Part shown: piece by piece, positions 8,852-17,781 of the stretch | Numbering within the stretch: the first letter of the stretch is position 1 | Layout of the letters: every line of letters starts with the position of its first letter | Origin: Sulfuriferula thiophila | GTDB taxonomy: Bacteria; Pseudomonadota; Gammaproteobacteria; Burkholderiales; Sulfuriferulaceae | Reading direction: 5' to 3' | DNA length: 64,000 bases | Assembly: GCF_003864975.1 (NCBI RefSeq) | Contig: NZ_BHGL01000046.1 | Coordinates: forward strand, 372,001-436,000 | Notes under the pieces: generated by a model | Database searches by the model: none | The model's input: only the letters and a program-made list of their open reading frames with translations | Told to the model about the DNA's origin: nothing | Translations under genes and position numbers: made by a program

Positions 8852-8936
8852 ATGACGCCCTATAGGAACAACAACCTGTCGCAGGCAATACCGTTGCTAA
8901 CGGCTACGATACTAGCTGCGCGGACCAATACAGTTC

Positions 8937-8952
8937 CGTGCGCTATCGCACA
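8937..8952. promoter_or_regulatory. Crp-like inverted repeat, site 2
   Basis: CGTGCGCTATCGCACA matches the 16-bp box at 2107 at 15 of 16 positions, with the first T changed to C. It lies between the divergent Nramp-like gene and the exported protein gene at 9001, 48 bp before the latter. Regulation is inferred only. Confidence 0.55.
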
Positions 8953-9000
8953 GATAGGCCATGGATCAGCATGCTACGCTTGTTGCAGGAGGATAAGAAC

Positions 9001-9909
9001 ATGCAGATTAACCGGGCAATATTATTGGGGTGGGTATCTGCTTTTATATTTATCTGCAACGCATGGCTCGGGACCGCACAATCATTTGCCACCGAGTCGA
9101 ATCTATCCAACATACCGCTACGCGCCAAGTACACGGAAGTCAGCAAACAATTGCGCATCAATCCGTTTCGACGTGCGCTCTATCTGAATTCAACCGAAAC
9201 TTCGCATGATTTAAAAGGCGATATTTATGCCGTGGTCGATTATCCGTTTACCACGGTCAATCTCGCCCTCAACAATTCCGCACATTGGTGCGATGTGTTG
9301 ATACTGCACATGAATGTCAAATACTGCCATGCCGCCCGTAACAGCGGCAAAACTGTCCTCAGCGTTAACCTCGGCAGAAAATACTATCAACCGCTGGAAG
9401 ATACCTATCGGCTCGAATTCGACTATCGCGATGTCATCACAACGCCGGACTATTTCGCTGTGGAACTCAATGCCGAAAACGGTCCGTTAAGCACCCGAGA
9501 TTATCGCATCTGGATTGAAGCCACGCCGGTGGCTGATGGGCGAACTTTTCTGCATATCACCTATGCCTATGCATTTGGTTTCACCGGACGCCTGGCCATG
9601 CAAGGCTATCTGACCACTATCGGCAGGGATAAAATCGGCTTCACCGTCACCGGCAAACAGCCCGATGGTCAGCCAGACTTTATCCAAGGGGTGCGCGGTG
9701 TGGTGGAACGCAATACCATGCGCTACTATCTGGCCATTGATGCTTACCTTGCCGGATTGAACACGCCACCCAAAAATCAGCTGGAGCAGCGTTTGCAATT
9801 TTGGTATGGGAATACCGAGCAATATTCGCGGCAACTACATGAAGTAGAACGGGGCGATTACCTTGTTATGAAACATAAGGAATATCTGCGCCAACAGCTA
9901 GCCCGATAG
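9001..9909 (+). CDS. Exported protein of unknown function
   Basis: 302 residues from an ATG behind a strong AGGAGG site. Residues 1-31 form a signal peptide, probably cut after SFA. The mature part is predicted to be mostly beta structure, rich in Tyr, Asn and Thr, with two Cys (about 98 and 110: HWCDVL and KYCHAA) that could pair in the periplasm. A conserved-looking segment runs through FLHITYAYAFGF. I do not recognise a named family. A Crp-like box lies just upstream. It converges on the REC-PAS gene at 9933. Confidence 0.8.
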   Translation: MQINRAILLGWVSAFIFICNAWLGTAQSFATESNLSNIPLRAKYTEVSKQLRINPFRRALYLNSTETSHDLKGDIYAVVDYPFTTVNLALNNSAHWCDVLILHMNVKYCHAARNSGKTVLSVNLGRKYYQPLEDTYRLEFDYRDVITTPDYFAVELNAENGPLSTRDYRIWIEATPVADGRTFLHITYAYAFGFTGRLAMQGYLTTIGRDKIGFTVTGKQPDGQPDFIQGVRGVVERNTMRYYLAIDAYLAGLNTPPKNQLEQRLQFWYGNTEQYSRQLHEVERGDYLVMKHKEYLRQQLAR

Positions 9910-9932
9910 CTGGAATAACCGGGTAAGCAGCG

Positions 9933-10781
9933 TTATGCCGCATGATGAGCTGTAACCAGCATGATATCGGTAACGTCCCTGCCTACACCGCGATAACCTT
10001 CAAAGCGACCAGTCGCATCAAACATCGGCTCACCGCTCACCTGAAAATACTGATGCGCCCCGTTCACACCGATCCGGCTGCAGATTAAATCCAGAAATGG
10101 CCGCCGCGCGGTTATGTTGGCATTGAGTGCTGCGCGTTCAGCCTTATCCCAGTGCACCAACTGCGCGCCCGAGATTACTTCCAGAAAATCATCATCAATA
10201 GGTGCACCGAGCAGTTCCTGCACCGGGCCATGTATCTTGGTGAAATAGCCATCCTCATCCTGTTCCCAGAACCAGTCCGAGGCCAGTTCAGACAGGCGGC
10301 GAAAATGCGCTTCACTGTCACGCAATTCGGCAGTACGTAGCGTCACAGTTTGTTCCAGAGCCTGATTAAACTGTTGCAGCTGCTTGTATAACAAGCGCAC
10401 TTCCAGCATGTTGTGGATACGCGTTTTAACCTCGATCAGCTCAAATGGTTTAGCCACAAAATCCTTCGCCCCGGAAGACAGCGCCCGCAGCTTGTGGCCT
10501 GGTTGCGCAGTAATGACCAGTACTGGCACATAGCCGTTAATATCGATTTTCTGCAAACCTTCCATCACTTCAAAACCATCCATGCCCGGCATCTGCAAAT
10601 CAAGCAGTATCAGGTCATAGTGATGAGCGCGATGCAGATCGCAAACAGCAAACGGATCCATGGTCGAGCTAATAGACAGATAACCGGCTTCGCTCAGCAT
10701 TTGCTCCAGCAGCAGCACATTAGCATGCTGATCATCGACTATCAGTATCCTGGCGTTGAATATGTCGTCTGCAGTTATCAC
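9933..10781 (-). CDS. Response regulator with REC and PAS domains
   Basis: 282 residues. An N-terminal receiver domain (about 8-130, acidic patch VDD, phospho-Asp in LILLDLQMPGMDG, Lys in AKPF) is followed by a coiled coil (about 130-160) and a C-terminal PAS domain ending GYRGVGRDVTD. There is no DNA-binding or enzymatic output domain, so output is probably by protein contact. It begins at a GTG that overlaps the stop of the kinase gene (GTGA), so the two are translationally coupled. It is a paralogue of the protein at 13166-14035. Confidence 0.88.
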   Translation of the reverse strand: MITADDIFNARILIVDDQHANVLLLEQMLSEAGYLSISSTMDPFAVCDLHRAHHYDLILLDLQMPGMDGFEVMEGLQKIDINGYVPVLVITAQPGHKLRALSSGAKDFVAKPFELIEVKTRIHNMLEVRLLYKQLQQFNQALEQTVTLRTAELRDSEAHFRRLSELASDWFWEQDEDGYFTKIHGPVQELLGAPIDDDFLEVISGAQLVHWDKAERAALNANITARRPFLDLICSRIGVNGAHQYFQVSGEPMFDATGRFEGYRGVGRDVTDIMLVTAHHAA

Positions 10782-12907
10782 GACAAATCGCCTGCATTCA
10801 GTTTAACTGTTGATTGCTGTTCAGCCATATCCAGCGCCATGTCCAGCGCTTCCATAAATTCGTTCACTTTGATCGGCTTGGTGAGATACCGGAAAAAACC
10901 TGCCTCTATACCCTTGCTGATATCCAGCGGCATGGCATTGGCACTGATGGCAAGCACCGGAATATGGGCTGTTACCGGATCATCACGCAAAATTTTCAAT
11001 GCCTGAATACCGCTGATGCCAGGCAGATTGATATCCATCAGTATCACTTTCGGCTGATGGATGCGCGCCAGCATAATACCGCGCGTGCCATCGCTCGCAC
11101 CCAGCAGGCGCAAATCGGGACGCCGCGCAATGAGCTGTTCGACCAGTTGCATATTTGCCCGGTTATCTTCTATATACAGCAGGGTACGTAGCGAGTCGCC
11201 ATGTTGAACACGTGCTTTGGGTATGACCGAAGGTTCATTGGCATCTTCTATAAATTGCGGAATAGCCGCGAGATCCAGCTCTATCCAGAACACACTACCC
11301 ACGCCGACCGTGCTTTCCACACCAATTTCACCGCCCATCAATTCGACCAGCCGCTTGCTGACTACCAGACCGATGCCGGTACCTTCCTCAGCGCTTGCCT
11401 CTTGTCCGAGACGGTTAAACGGCTGGAATAATTGCACGATTTTTTCCGGAGGCAGACCTTCACCGGTATCTTGCACACTGATGCGTATGCGCTCAGCCGA
11501 AACTACACTGCACGTCACATCGACCGATCCACCGGCGCGATTGTATTTGATTGCATTGGTCAGCAGATTGATCAGTACCTGTTTTACCCGGGTTCGGTCA
11601 GCATTCACATAATAATGGCTGCCAAACTGGGGGAAACTCATGCGAATCCCGTTTTTCTGAGCCTGCGGTTCTATCATGGACTGACAATCCAGCAACACTT
11701 CGGGCAATGACATAGGTTCCAGCGATAGCGACAGTTTGCCGGACTCGATCAAGGCCAGATCGAGGATTTCATTAATCAGCTCCAGCAGATACCATCCCGC
11801 CTGCAGAATCTGGTCGATGCTGCCCTTTTGAGTAGGCGTTGGCAGCGGCGTTCCCGACTCCATTAATTGCGCAAATCCCAGTATCGCATTGAGCGGTGAA
11901 CGCAATTCATGACTCATACTGGACAGGAAATCCGATTTGGCAAGATTGGCTTTATCCGCAACGAATTTGGCACTTTTCAACTCGGCATTAGTTTCCTGCA
12001 GCGCCTGATCCAGGCGCTTGCGCTCGGTAACATCACGCGCAGCAGCGAACACTCCTTGCAACTGATTATCCCGATCATAGAAAGTTGTCGCATTGTAAGA
12101 CACCACGGTTTCCTTGCCATTTCGGGCACGCGCGGTGAGCTCGTAGTCAGTGACTTTCTTGTCGCTTAACACCAGTTTGATGCCGGCCTCCGCCCGCTCC
12201 GGATCGGTGAAGTAATTCTTGAATGGCGCGCCTATCAATTCATCACGCGTACATCCGGTAAGTGCTTCCATCTGATTATTGACATCGGTAATGACACCGG
12301 ACGGATTAGTCGTCATGATCGCGTCGATGTTGGATTCGATCAGCGAGCGCGTATAGAACTGGTAGTCGCGCAGCCGCTGATCCAGCAGTCGCTGCTCGGC
12401 TTCAACCTGCTTGCGTGCAGTATTATCAGTGCCAATCAGCAGATAGCCGATAATGGCATTTTGCGCATCGCGCAGTGCGGTAACTGATACCACTGCCGGG
12501 AAACGGCTGCCATCTTTACGAATGTACGTCAGTTCATAAATATCCTCGATGCCACGCGAGGCTTTAAACACCAATGCCTCGAAACCCGGTGTAATCGGGG
12601 TTTCCAGCTCAATACTCAATGCAGCGGCACGCGCGATCACTTCCTCCGGGTCAGAAATATCGGCTGGCGTAATCTTGTTCATCACGTCGGCGGCAGCGTA
12701 TCCGAGCATACGTTCGGCACCCACATTGAAAATCTGAATCACGCCCTTCTCATCGGTGGCAATACTCGAAAAATTCGCGCTATTAAGAATCGCGTTCTGC
12801 AATGCGCCAGTTTTAAGCAAGGTTTCCTGACGCCTGACCTCAGTGATACCCTCTGCCGAACCTGCAGTTGGATTACGAAATGTAGAGTCACTGATAGTGT
12901 TAAGCAT
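10778..12907 (-). CDS. Soluble hybrid histidine kinase (PAS-PAS-HisKA-HATPase-REC)
   Basis: 709 residues with no clear transmembrane helix, so probably cytoplasmic. Two PAS domains (about 40-165 and 190-305) precede the dimerisation domain with phospho-accepting His333 (FLSSMSHELRSPLNA). The ATPase domain carries NLLTNAIKYN, DTGEGL and GTGIGLVVSK. A C-terminal receiver (about 575-695) has the Asp in LMDINLPG. The start has an AAGGTAAG ribosome site. Its HisKA-REC half closely resembles the kinase at 14054, and each kinase is followed by a REC-PAS gene, indicating a duplicated pair. Confidence 0.92.
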   Translation of the reverse strand: MLNTISDSTFRNPTAGSAEGITEVRRQETLLKTGALQNAILNSANFSSIATDEKGVIQIFNVGAERMLGYAAADVMNKITPADISDPEEVIARAAALSIELETPITPGFEALVFKASRGIEDIYELTYIRKDGSRFPAVVSVTALRDAQNAIIGYLLIGTDNTARKQVEAEQRLLDQRLRDYQFYTRSLIESNIDAIMTTNPSGVITDVNNQMEALTGCTRDELIGAPFKNYFTDPERAEAGIKLVLSDKKVTDYELTARARNGKETVVSYNATTFYDRDNQLQGVFAAARDVTERKRLDQALQETNAELKSAKFVADKANLAKSDFLSSMSHELRSPLNAILGFAQLMESGTPLPTPTQKGSIDQILQAGWYLLELINEILDLALIESGKLSLSLEPMSLPEVLLDCQSMIEPQAQKNGIRMSFPQFGSHYYVNADRTRVKQVLINLLTNAIKYNRAGGSVDVTCSVVSAERIRISVQDTGEGLPPEKIVQLFQPFNRLGQEASAEEGTGIGLVVSKRLVELMGGEIGVESTVGVGSVFWIELDLAAIPQFIEDANEPSVIPKARVQHGDSLRTLLYIEDNRANMQLVEQLIARRPDLRLLGASDGTRGIMLARIHQPKVILMDINLPGISGIQALKILRDDPVTAHIPVLAISANAMPLDISKGIEAGFFRYLTKPIKVNEFMEALDMALDMAEQQSTVKLNAGDLS

Positions 12908-13165
12908 TACTTACCTTTGTTAAAGCGCAAATTAATCTATGGAGCCGATGGATGCAGGTGCAAACCACCAAACTGGATTGTTGATATCGCTATCAGACAA
13001 CGCTTATGCTGATTACTGGCAAAGTAGGAGTTACGCGCGAAGTTTTTTGCATAACCATACTTGATGATAGCTGTCTGACACTATATTGACTGTGCGTTGG
13101 CACACACATTAACCTGCATGTATCAGAAATAGCTGAATTACCAGCTTAAAAAAAACGGCCACAAA

Positions 13166-14035
13166 TTAGTGACCAAGTACAGAAGGCTGATTCAGGGATG
13201 ATTCATCATGAGGAAGCATGGATTCAGTCACATCCTTGCCGATACCACGGTAACCCGAAAATCGGCCGGATGCACTAAATATGGGCTCTCCGCTCACCAT
13301 CAAATATTGCTGCGAGCCATCGGGATGGATCCGGCTATAGACGAAATCCAGAAATGGCTGTCTGGCCGCCAGGTTTACTTCAAGCATCCTGCGCTCAGCC
13401 TCATTCCAGCCCAGGCCATTATCATCTCTTACACTGCCCAGCGCATCATCCAGGCGAATACCCAGCATTTCCAGCACCGGGCCGAAAATTTTCACAAAGT
13501 GCCCATTTTCATCCTGCTCCCAATACCAGTCTGACGACAACTCAGTCAGACGGCGAAAACGCGCTTCACTTTGCCGTAATTCTTCCGTCCGTTCCTGCAC
13601 GGTCTGCTCCAGCACTTTATTGGCATCACCAAGTTTTTTATACAGCAACCGCACTTCCAGCATGTTATGGATGCGCGTTTTTACTTCTATCATGTCGAAC
13701 GGTTTTGCGATGAAGTCTTTGGCGCCGGCAGCCAGCGCACGCAATTTGTGATCGGGCTGGGCGGTGATCACCAGCACCGGGAGGTAAGCATCCAATTCGA
13801 TATTCTTCAAACTCGCCATCACCTCGAATCCATCCATGCCCGGCATTTGCAGATCAAGCAGTATAAGATCGTAGTGATTTTTGCGATGCAGATCATAAAC
13901 TGCATAAGGATCTGTCGTCGACGAAATGCACGTGTAGCCGGCATCGCGCAGCATTTCCTCCAGCAGCAGCACATTGGCTTGCTGGTCATCTACAACCAGT
14001 ATGCAGGCATTGAGTATGGCTTGATCGCTAATCAT
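13166..14035 (-). CDS. Response regulator with REC and PAS domains (paralogue)
   Basis: 289 residues with the same layout as the 9933-10781 protein: receiver (LILLDLQMPGMDGFEVM, IAKPF), coiled coil (about 130-160) and PAS domain ending GYRGIGKDVTE. The two proteins share long identical stretches in the receiver and linker. It lies 18 bp after the kinase gene at 14054 and is probably co-transcribed with kaiC. No output domain is visible. Confidence 0.88.
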   Translation of the reverse strand: MISDQAILNACILVVDDQQANVLLLEEMLRDAGYTCISSTTDPYAVYDLHRKNHYDLILLDLQMPGMDGFEVMASLKNIELDAYLPVLVITAQPDHKLRALAAGAKDFIAKPFDMIEVKTRIHNMLEVRLLYKKLGDANKVLEQTVQERTEELRQSEARFRRLTELSSDWYWEQDENGHFVKIFGPVLEMLGIRLDDALGSVRDDNGLGWNEAERRMLEVNLAARQPFLDFVYSRIHPDGSQQYLMVSGEPIFSASGRFSGYRGIGKDVTESMLPHDESSLNQPSVLGH

Positions 14036-14053
14036 CGTATTTATCCAGTTTCA

Positions 14054-15574
14054 TCAGAATTTGCATTGCCCTACCCCATTTTTAGAGAATCTCAGCGCGT
14101 CGTTCAACGCATCCATCAATTTATGAATATTGATAGGTTTAGTCAGATAACAGAAAAACCCTGCGTCTGCGCCTCTCTCGATATCGTGACACATGGCATT
14201 GGCGCTGAGGGCAACCACGGGGATATGTGCTGTGGCCGGGTCTGCGCGCAGGATATCGAGTGCTTCAAATCCATTAATGCCCGGCAAATTGATGTCCATC
14301 AGGATCACATCGGGGATATGAGCGCGGGCAAGCGTGATGCCATGCTTGCCATCCTGCGCGCTGAGCATGCGTATATGCGGGTGACGCTCAATAATCTGCT
14401 CGACCAGCATCAGGTTAGCCGGATTATCTTCCACATACAGCAGGCTATACGTCTCTGGAGGTTCTTGAACAATTTCTTCGGGCATAATATCAACAGCAAC
14501 AGATTGCGTTGCGACCGTGCTGTCCAACTCCACCCAGAACTCGCTGCCTACGCCGACTGTGCTTGCTACGCCTATGCTGCCTGACATCAGCTCAATCAGT
14601 TGTTTGGACACTACCAGACCAATACCCGTTCCCTGTTCGTCACCCGCTTCCTGCCCGAGACGATTGAACGGCTGGAACAGTTGCGCCAGCTTTTCTGGCG
14701 ACAAACCGGCACCGTTGTCTATGATGCTGATACGTATGTGCTCTGGCGTAGGCGCAGTACATTTAACCAGCACCGTTCCCTGCTCGCGGTTGTATTTAAT
14801 CGCATTGGAAAACAGGTTAATCAGCACCTGTTTCAGCCGCGTGTAGTCGGCATTGACAAACCAGGTGGGGTGACATGGCTCAAAATTTATGTGTACATCG
14901 CGCTGCTGTGCCTGCGGCTCTATCATGGTCTGGCATTCATGCAGGACATCCGCCAGCAACACAGGCTCCATTGACAATTGGACTTTACCGGATTCAATCG
15001 TTGCGAGATCAAGGATTTCATTAATCAGCGCCAGCAGATACCAGCCTGCTTTGGTAATCTGCTGCAGCCTGTCTGCCTGTGTAGACGTTGGCGGCGGCGA
15101 GCCCGCTTCCAGCAACTGGGCAAAGCCGAGGATGGCATTCAGCGGAGTGCGCAGCTCATGGCTCATGCTGGATAAGAAATCCGACTTGGCGAGGTTGGCG
15201 GTTTCTGCTGCTAGTTTTGCATTTTCCAGCTGAACTTGCGCTTTGTAGACTTGTTCAGCCAATTCCTGCGCTTCGATGGTTGTAATAATCAGTCGTTCGT
15301 TCACTTGCTGCAACATCAGCATGTGATCATCCGCTGCGGCCTGCTTCTTTTCAACCTCGTGGGCATCTTCTTCGCGTACATGCACCGCATCTTCGCGTGC
15401 AGTAACTAATTTTTCACGGTTCAGCGCAGCCGTTTCTTTGATCGCGACAGCATCATCCCCGTGCCGCCGCTCTGTTCCGCGAGCCGCCAGCAATCCGTCT
15501 TTGTCGTGACCAGTCACATCCTGCAGGCCAGGATTCTCGGTAGCTGTTGTGTCGTCATTTACATTTGTGTTCAT
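14054..15574 (-). CDS. Soluble hybrid histidine kinase with coiled-coil sensor region
   Basis: 506 residues, no transmembrane helix and no PAS domain. The first 125 residues are a charged, heptad-like helix (REKLVTAREDAVHVREEDA). His139 in MSHELRTPLNA is the phosphorylation site. The ATPase motifs are NLFSNAIKYN, DNGAGL and GTGIGLVVSK. The C-terminal receiver (about 375-495) has LMDINLPG. Located 29 bp downstream of kaiC in the same direction, it is the obvious candidate to read KaiC state, as SasA does in cyanobacteria, although it lacks SasA's KaiB-like domain. That pairing is an inference from position. Confidence 0.9.
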   Translation of the reverse strand: MNTNVNDDTTATENPGLQDVTGHDKDGLLAARGTERRHGDDAVAIKETAALNREKLVTAREDAVHVREEDAHEVEKKQAAADDHMLMLQQVNERLIITTIEAQELAEQVYKAQVQLENAKLAAETANLAKSDFLSSMSHELRTPLNAILGFAQLLEAGSPPPTSTQADRLQQITKAGWYLLALINEILDLATIESGKVQLSMEPVLLADVLHECQTMIEPQAQQRDVHINFEPCHPTWFVNADYTRLKQVLINLFSNAIKYNREQGTVLVKCTAPTPEHIRISIIDNGAGLSPEKLAQLFQPFNRLGQEAGDEQGTGIGLVVSKQLIELMSGSIGVASTVGVGSEFWVELDSTVATQSVAVDIMPEEIVQEPPETYSLLYVEDNPANLMLVEQIIERHPHIRMLSAQDGKHGITLARAHIPDVILMDINLPGINGFEALDILRADPATAHIPVVALSANAMCHDIERGADAGFFCYLTKPINIHKLMDALNDALRFSKNGVGQCKF

Positions 15575-15603
15575 TACCGCTTTCTCAAAGCTGCTCGTTC
15601 CGG

Positions 15604-17064
15604 CTACGGGGTAACCGTAGGTCGGCCTGACATGATGCCGTCATATCCAGACAAGGTCTCGCCAATAACGATACCGTCGTCGGTAATGTCGAACAGGCGG
15701 ATGTCCTTGCTGTGCTGGCTGCCACGTACTTTCACCACCGAGAACACACGTTTGAACTGCCCGGCGATTTCAATATAACGCTGCACGATAATCGCATCCG
15801 CCAGAAACGCACTGCCAAAGGGGCTGAAGCGTAAATCGGTGTAACGGTCTTCCAGTTCCGAGGTCATTAATATGGTCACGCCCATGCTGGTCAGTTCGGC
15901 AACCATACGGTACAGCGAGCCACGAAAATCTTCGCTGAATTCAGGTGCCAGCGCCAGCTCGAATCCGGACAGCGAGTCAATAACAACACGCTTTGCCTGC
16001 ATGCAGGTTATCATTTCGATCAGATCATGCAAGGTTTCATCTATCGACAAATCCAGCGAGCGGGTATCGATTACACCCACTTGTCCAGCCTCGACCAGCT
16101 TATGCAACTGGTTACTCAATAACTGGTTAGGGCTTTTCTCAAAAGCCGCGATCACGCCGGGTTCGCCTCTGCGCACGCCTTCGGCGAGAAATTCTGTCGC
16201 CAGGATGGTCTTGCCGGAACCAGACGGCCCGACCACCAGCAGTGAATATCCGGCCGGCAAGCCGCCGCCCAGCATGGCATCCAGTTCAGGCACGCCCATT
16301 GCAATGCGCTGCTGCCCGGTAGTTACTTGTGCCGAACTACCTACAGTGGAACCTTTCTGGATTATGGCGCGCGGGAAAACCTGTATGCCCTTATCGCTGA
16401 TGCGGAACGTATGCAAGCCGGGAACCTGAGCCTGGCCCCGCATTTTGACCACCTGAATTTTGCGCAGCATGGAGTTGCGCTGCATATTTTGCGTCAGCCA
16501 GAGTATGCCATCCGCCACGGTAAAGACCGGACTGGATTCGGATTCCGGCGTCAGATATTCGCCGATCAGAAACGTGGTCGCCTGCCAGCTCGTCATTTGC
16601 ATACCCAGTTGCTGCACAAACTGCTGCAGCTCGGATACGCCGTGCTTCATCTGCTTGGCAGACTGCACCACAGAGCGGAATGAATCCACGAATACCATAC
16701 TGGGTGCGTAGTCTTTTACTTCTTCGGCTATGCGCGACAATACCCGGTCAAAATTCCCCTCCAGCAGATCAGATGACAAGTTAACGAAGCGTATCGAATC
16801 ATTAACTTTTTTAATATCAAAAAACGGAAACTGTTGCTGGTAACGCAGCATTTTCAGGACCGGTTCCCCGAGCACGGTGAAGAACAGCGCCCGATTATCC
16901 GGATTGGCCTGTGAAAACATGATCTGATGTGCGAGCGTCGTTTTACCGCTGCCGGGCGTGCCGGCAATCAGGTTAAACGAGAATTCCGGCAGTCCGCCAC
17001 CCAACAGGTTATCCAGACCGGGTACGCCTGTTGCCAGACGCCGTATATTTACCTTGTTACTCAT
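15604..17064 (-). CDS. kaiC: KaiC-like double-domain ATPase
   Basis: 486 residues with two RecA-like KaiC domains. Walker A motifs are GTPGSGKT (35-42) and GPSGSGKT (279-286). The ATG at 17064 follows AAGGAATT and overlaps the upstream stop codon; a start 12 codons earlier lacks this site. By hand alignment with cyanobacterial KaiC, the paired catalytic Glu of the first domain are not conserved (TVLGEP instead of TFEETP), the second domain has Glu-Lys instead of Glu-Glu (AFEKS), and the Ser431/Thr432 phosphosites are replaced (SAFLAD). Neither kaiA nor kaiB is seen. It is therefore a non-canonical KaiC, probably a signalling ATPase for the neighbouring kinases rather than a proven clock. Confidence 0.9.
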   Translation of the reverse strand: MSNKVNIRRLATGVPGLDNLLGGGLPEFSFNLIAGTPGSGKTTLAHQIMFSQANPDNRALFFTVLGEPVLKMLRYQQQFPFFDIKKVNDSIRFVNLSSDLLEGNFDRVLSRIAEEVKDYAPSMVFVDSFRSVVQSAKQMKHGVSELQQFVQQLGMQMTSWQATTFLIGEYLTPESESSPVFTVADGILWLTQNMQRNSMLRKIQVVKMRGQAQVPGLHTFRISDKGIQVFPRAIIQKGSTVGSSAQVTTGQQRIAMGVPELDAMLGGGLPAGYSLLVVGPSGSGKTILATEFLAEGVRRGEPGVIAAFEKSPNQLLSNQLHKLVEAGQVGVIDTRSLDLSIDETLHDLIEMITCMQAKRVVIDSLSGFELALAPEFSEDFRGSLYRMVAELTSMGVTILMTSELEDRYTDLRFSPFGSAFLADAIIVQRYIEIAGQFKRVFSVVKVRGSQHSKDIRLFDITDDGIVIGETLSGYDGIMSGRPTVTP

Positions 17065-17479
17065 TTTTGAATTCCTTGTCAGCCCTGTCCTGGGTGTCAT
17101 TACCCCAGGCGGAACGTAAAATACTGGTGGTCAGCTGTTCGCCAATTAATGTAGCCAGAATATCGGTAAACGTAATCAATAACAGCGTATTCGCCTCACT
17201 GACTTGCGCTGCCGTTTTGGCTTTCAGGCTCATTTTCAGTTCAGCGAAGCGGTGATCAGGCTGGGGTAACGATGAACTGGCCGCAAGCCAGGGGAATGAC
17301 ATCTGCGTCAGGAATACACTACGCGCATACAGCGAATTGAACCCGGCTTCACCGACGATAGAAATAATCTGGGTAGCCATCTGCTCCCATAAATCAACCG
17401 CGGCATCCGCCACTTTTTCAGTGTGCTGTGCCATAAGGCTTTTAATTAGCATGTGTCGCAGCAAATCACTGTTTTCCAT
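17057..17479 (-). CDS. Unknown 140-residue protein encoded with kaiC
   Basis: I do not recognise this protein. It is predicted to be mainly helical, with no signal peptide and no convincing membrane helix. It opens with MENSDLLRHMLIKSLM and contains a long helix around KAKTAAQVSEANTLLLITFTD. Its stop overlaps the kaiC start (7 bp), so production of the two is coupled and a direct role with KaiC is likely. The ribosome site is weak. It could be a KaiC partner or a sensor subunit. Confidence 0.7.
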   Translation of the reverse strand: MENSDLLRHMLIKSLMAQHTEKVADAAVDLWEQMATQIISIVGEAGFNSLYARSVFLTQMSFPWLAASSSLPQPDHRFAELKMSLKAKTAAQVSEANTLLLITFTDILATLIGEQLTTSILRSAWGNDTQDRADKEFKNE

Positions 17480-17781
17480 AATAAAAGTATCAATAATCAG
17501 TGTGTGAAACTATGTTGGTGGAATACTGGATACATCATCTGCTCCATATTGAATAAAAAACTTGCTTAACCACCCGTGACCTGTTCGCTTCGGCTCTCTA
17601 TAGCATGCGATAGCTGGTAAATACCGGGGTGCTGACATGGAAAAAATCCCATCCCAACGTGAAAACTTTTGCCGGGCATGATTAAAAAGCAGCTAACCAC
17701 TGCAGCATCGATTTATCCATCGATTCTCTCACAAAGCACCGCCATCAACGCTTAATGTTTCCATAATGCATCTGTACCCGA
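17480..17781. other. Intergenic stretch with no recognised feature
   Basis: About 300 bp separate the kaiC operon, which starts at 17479 and reads left, from the 3' end of the Crp-like gene. No gene, clear terminator or repeat is seen. The operon's promoter must lie here, but I cannot identify it with confidence. Confidence 0.5.
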
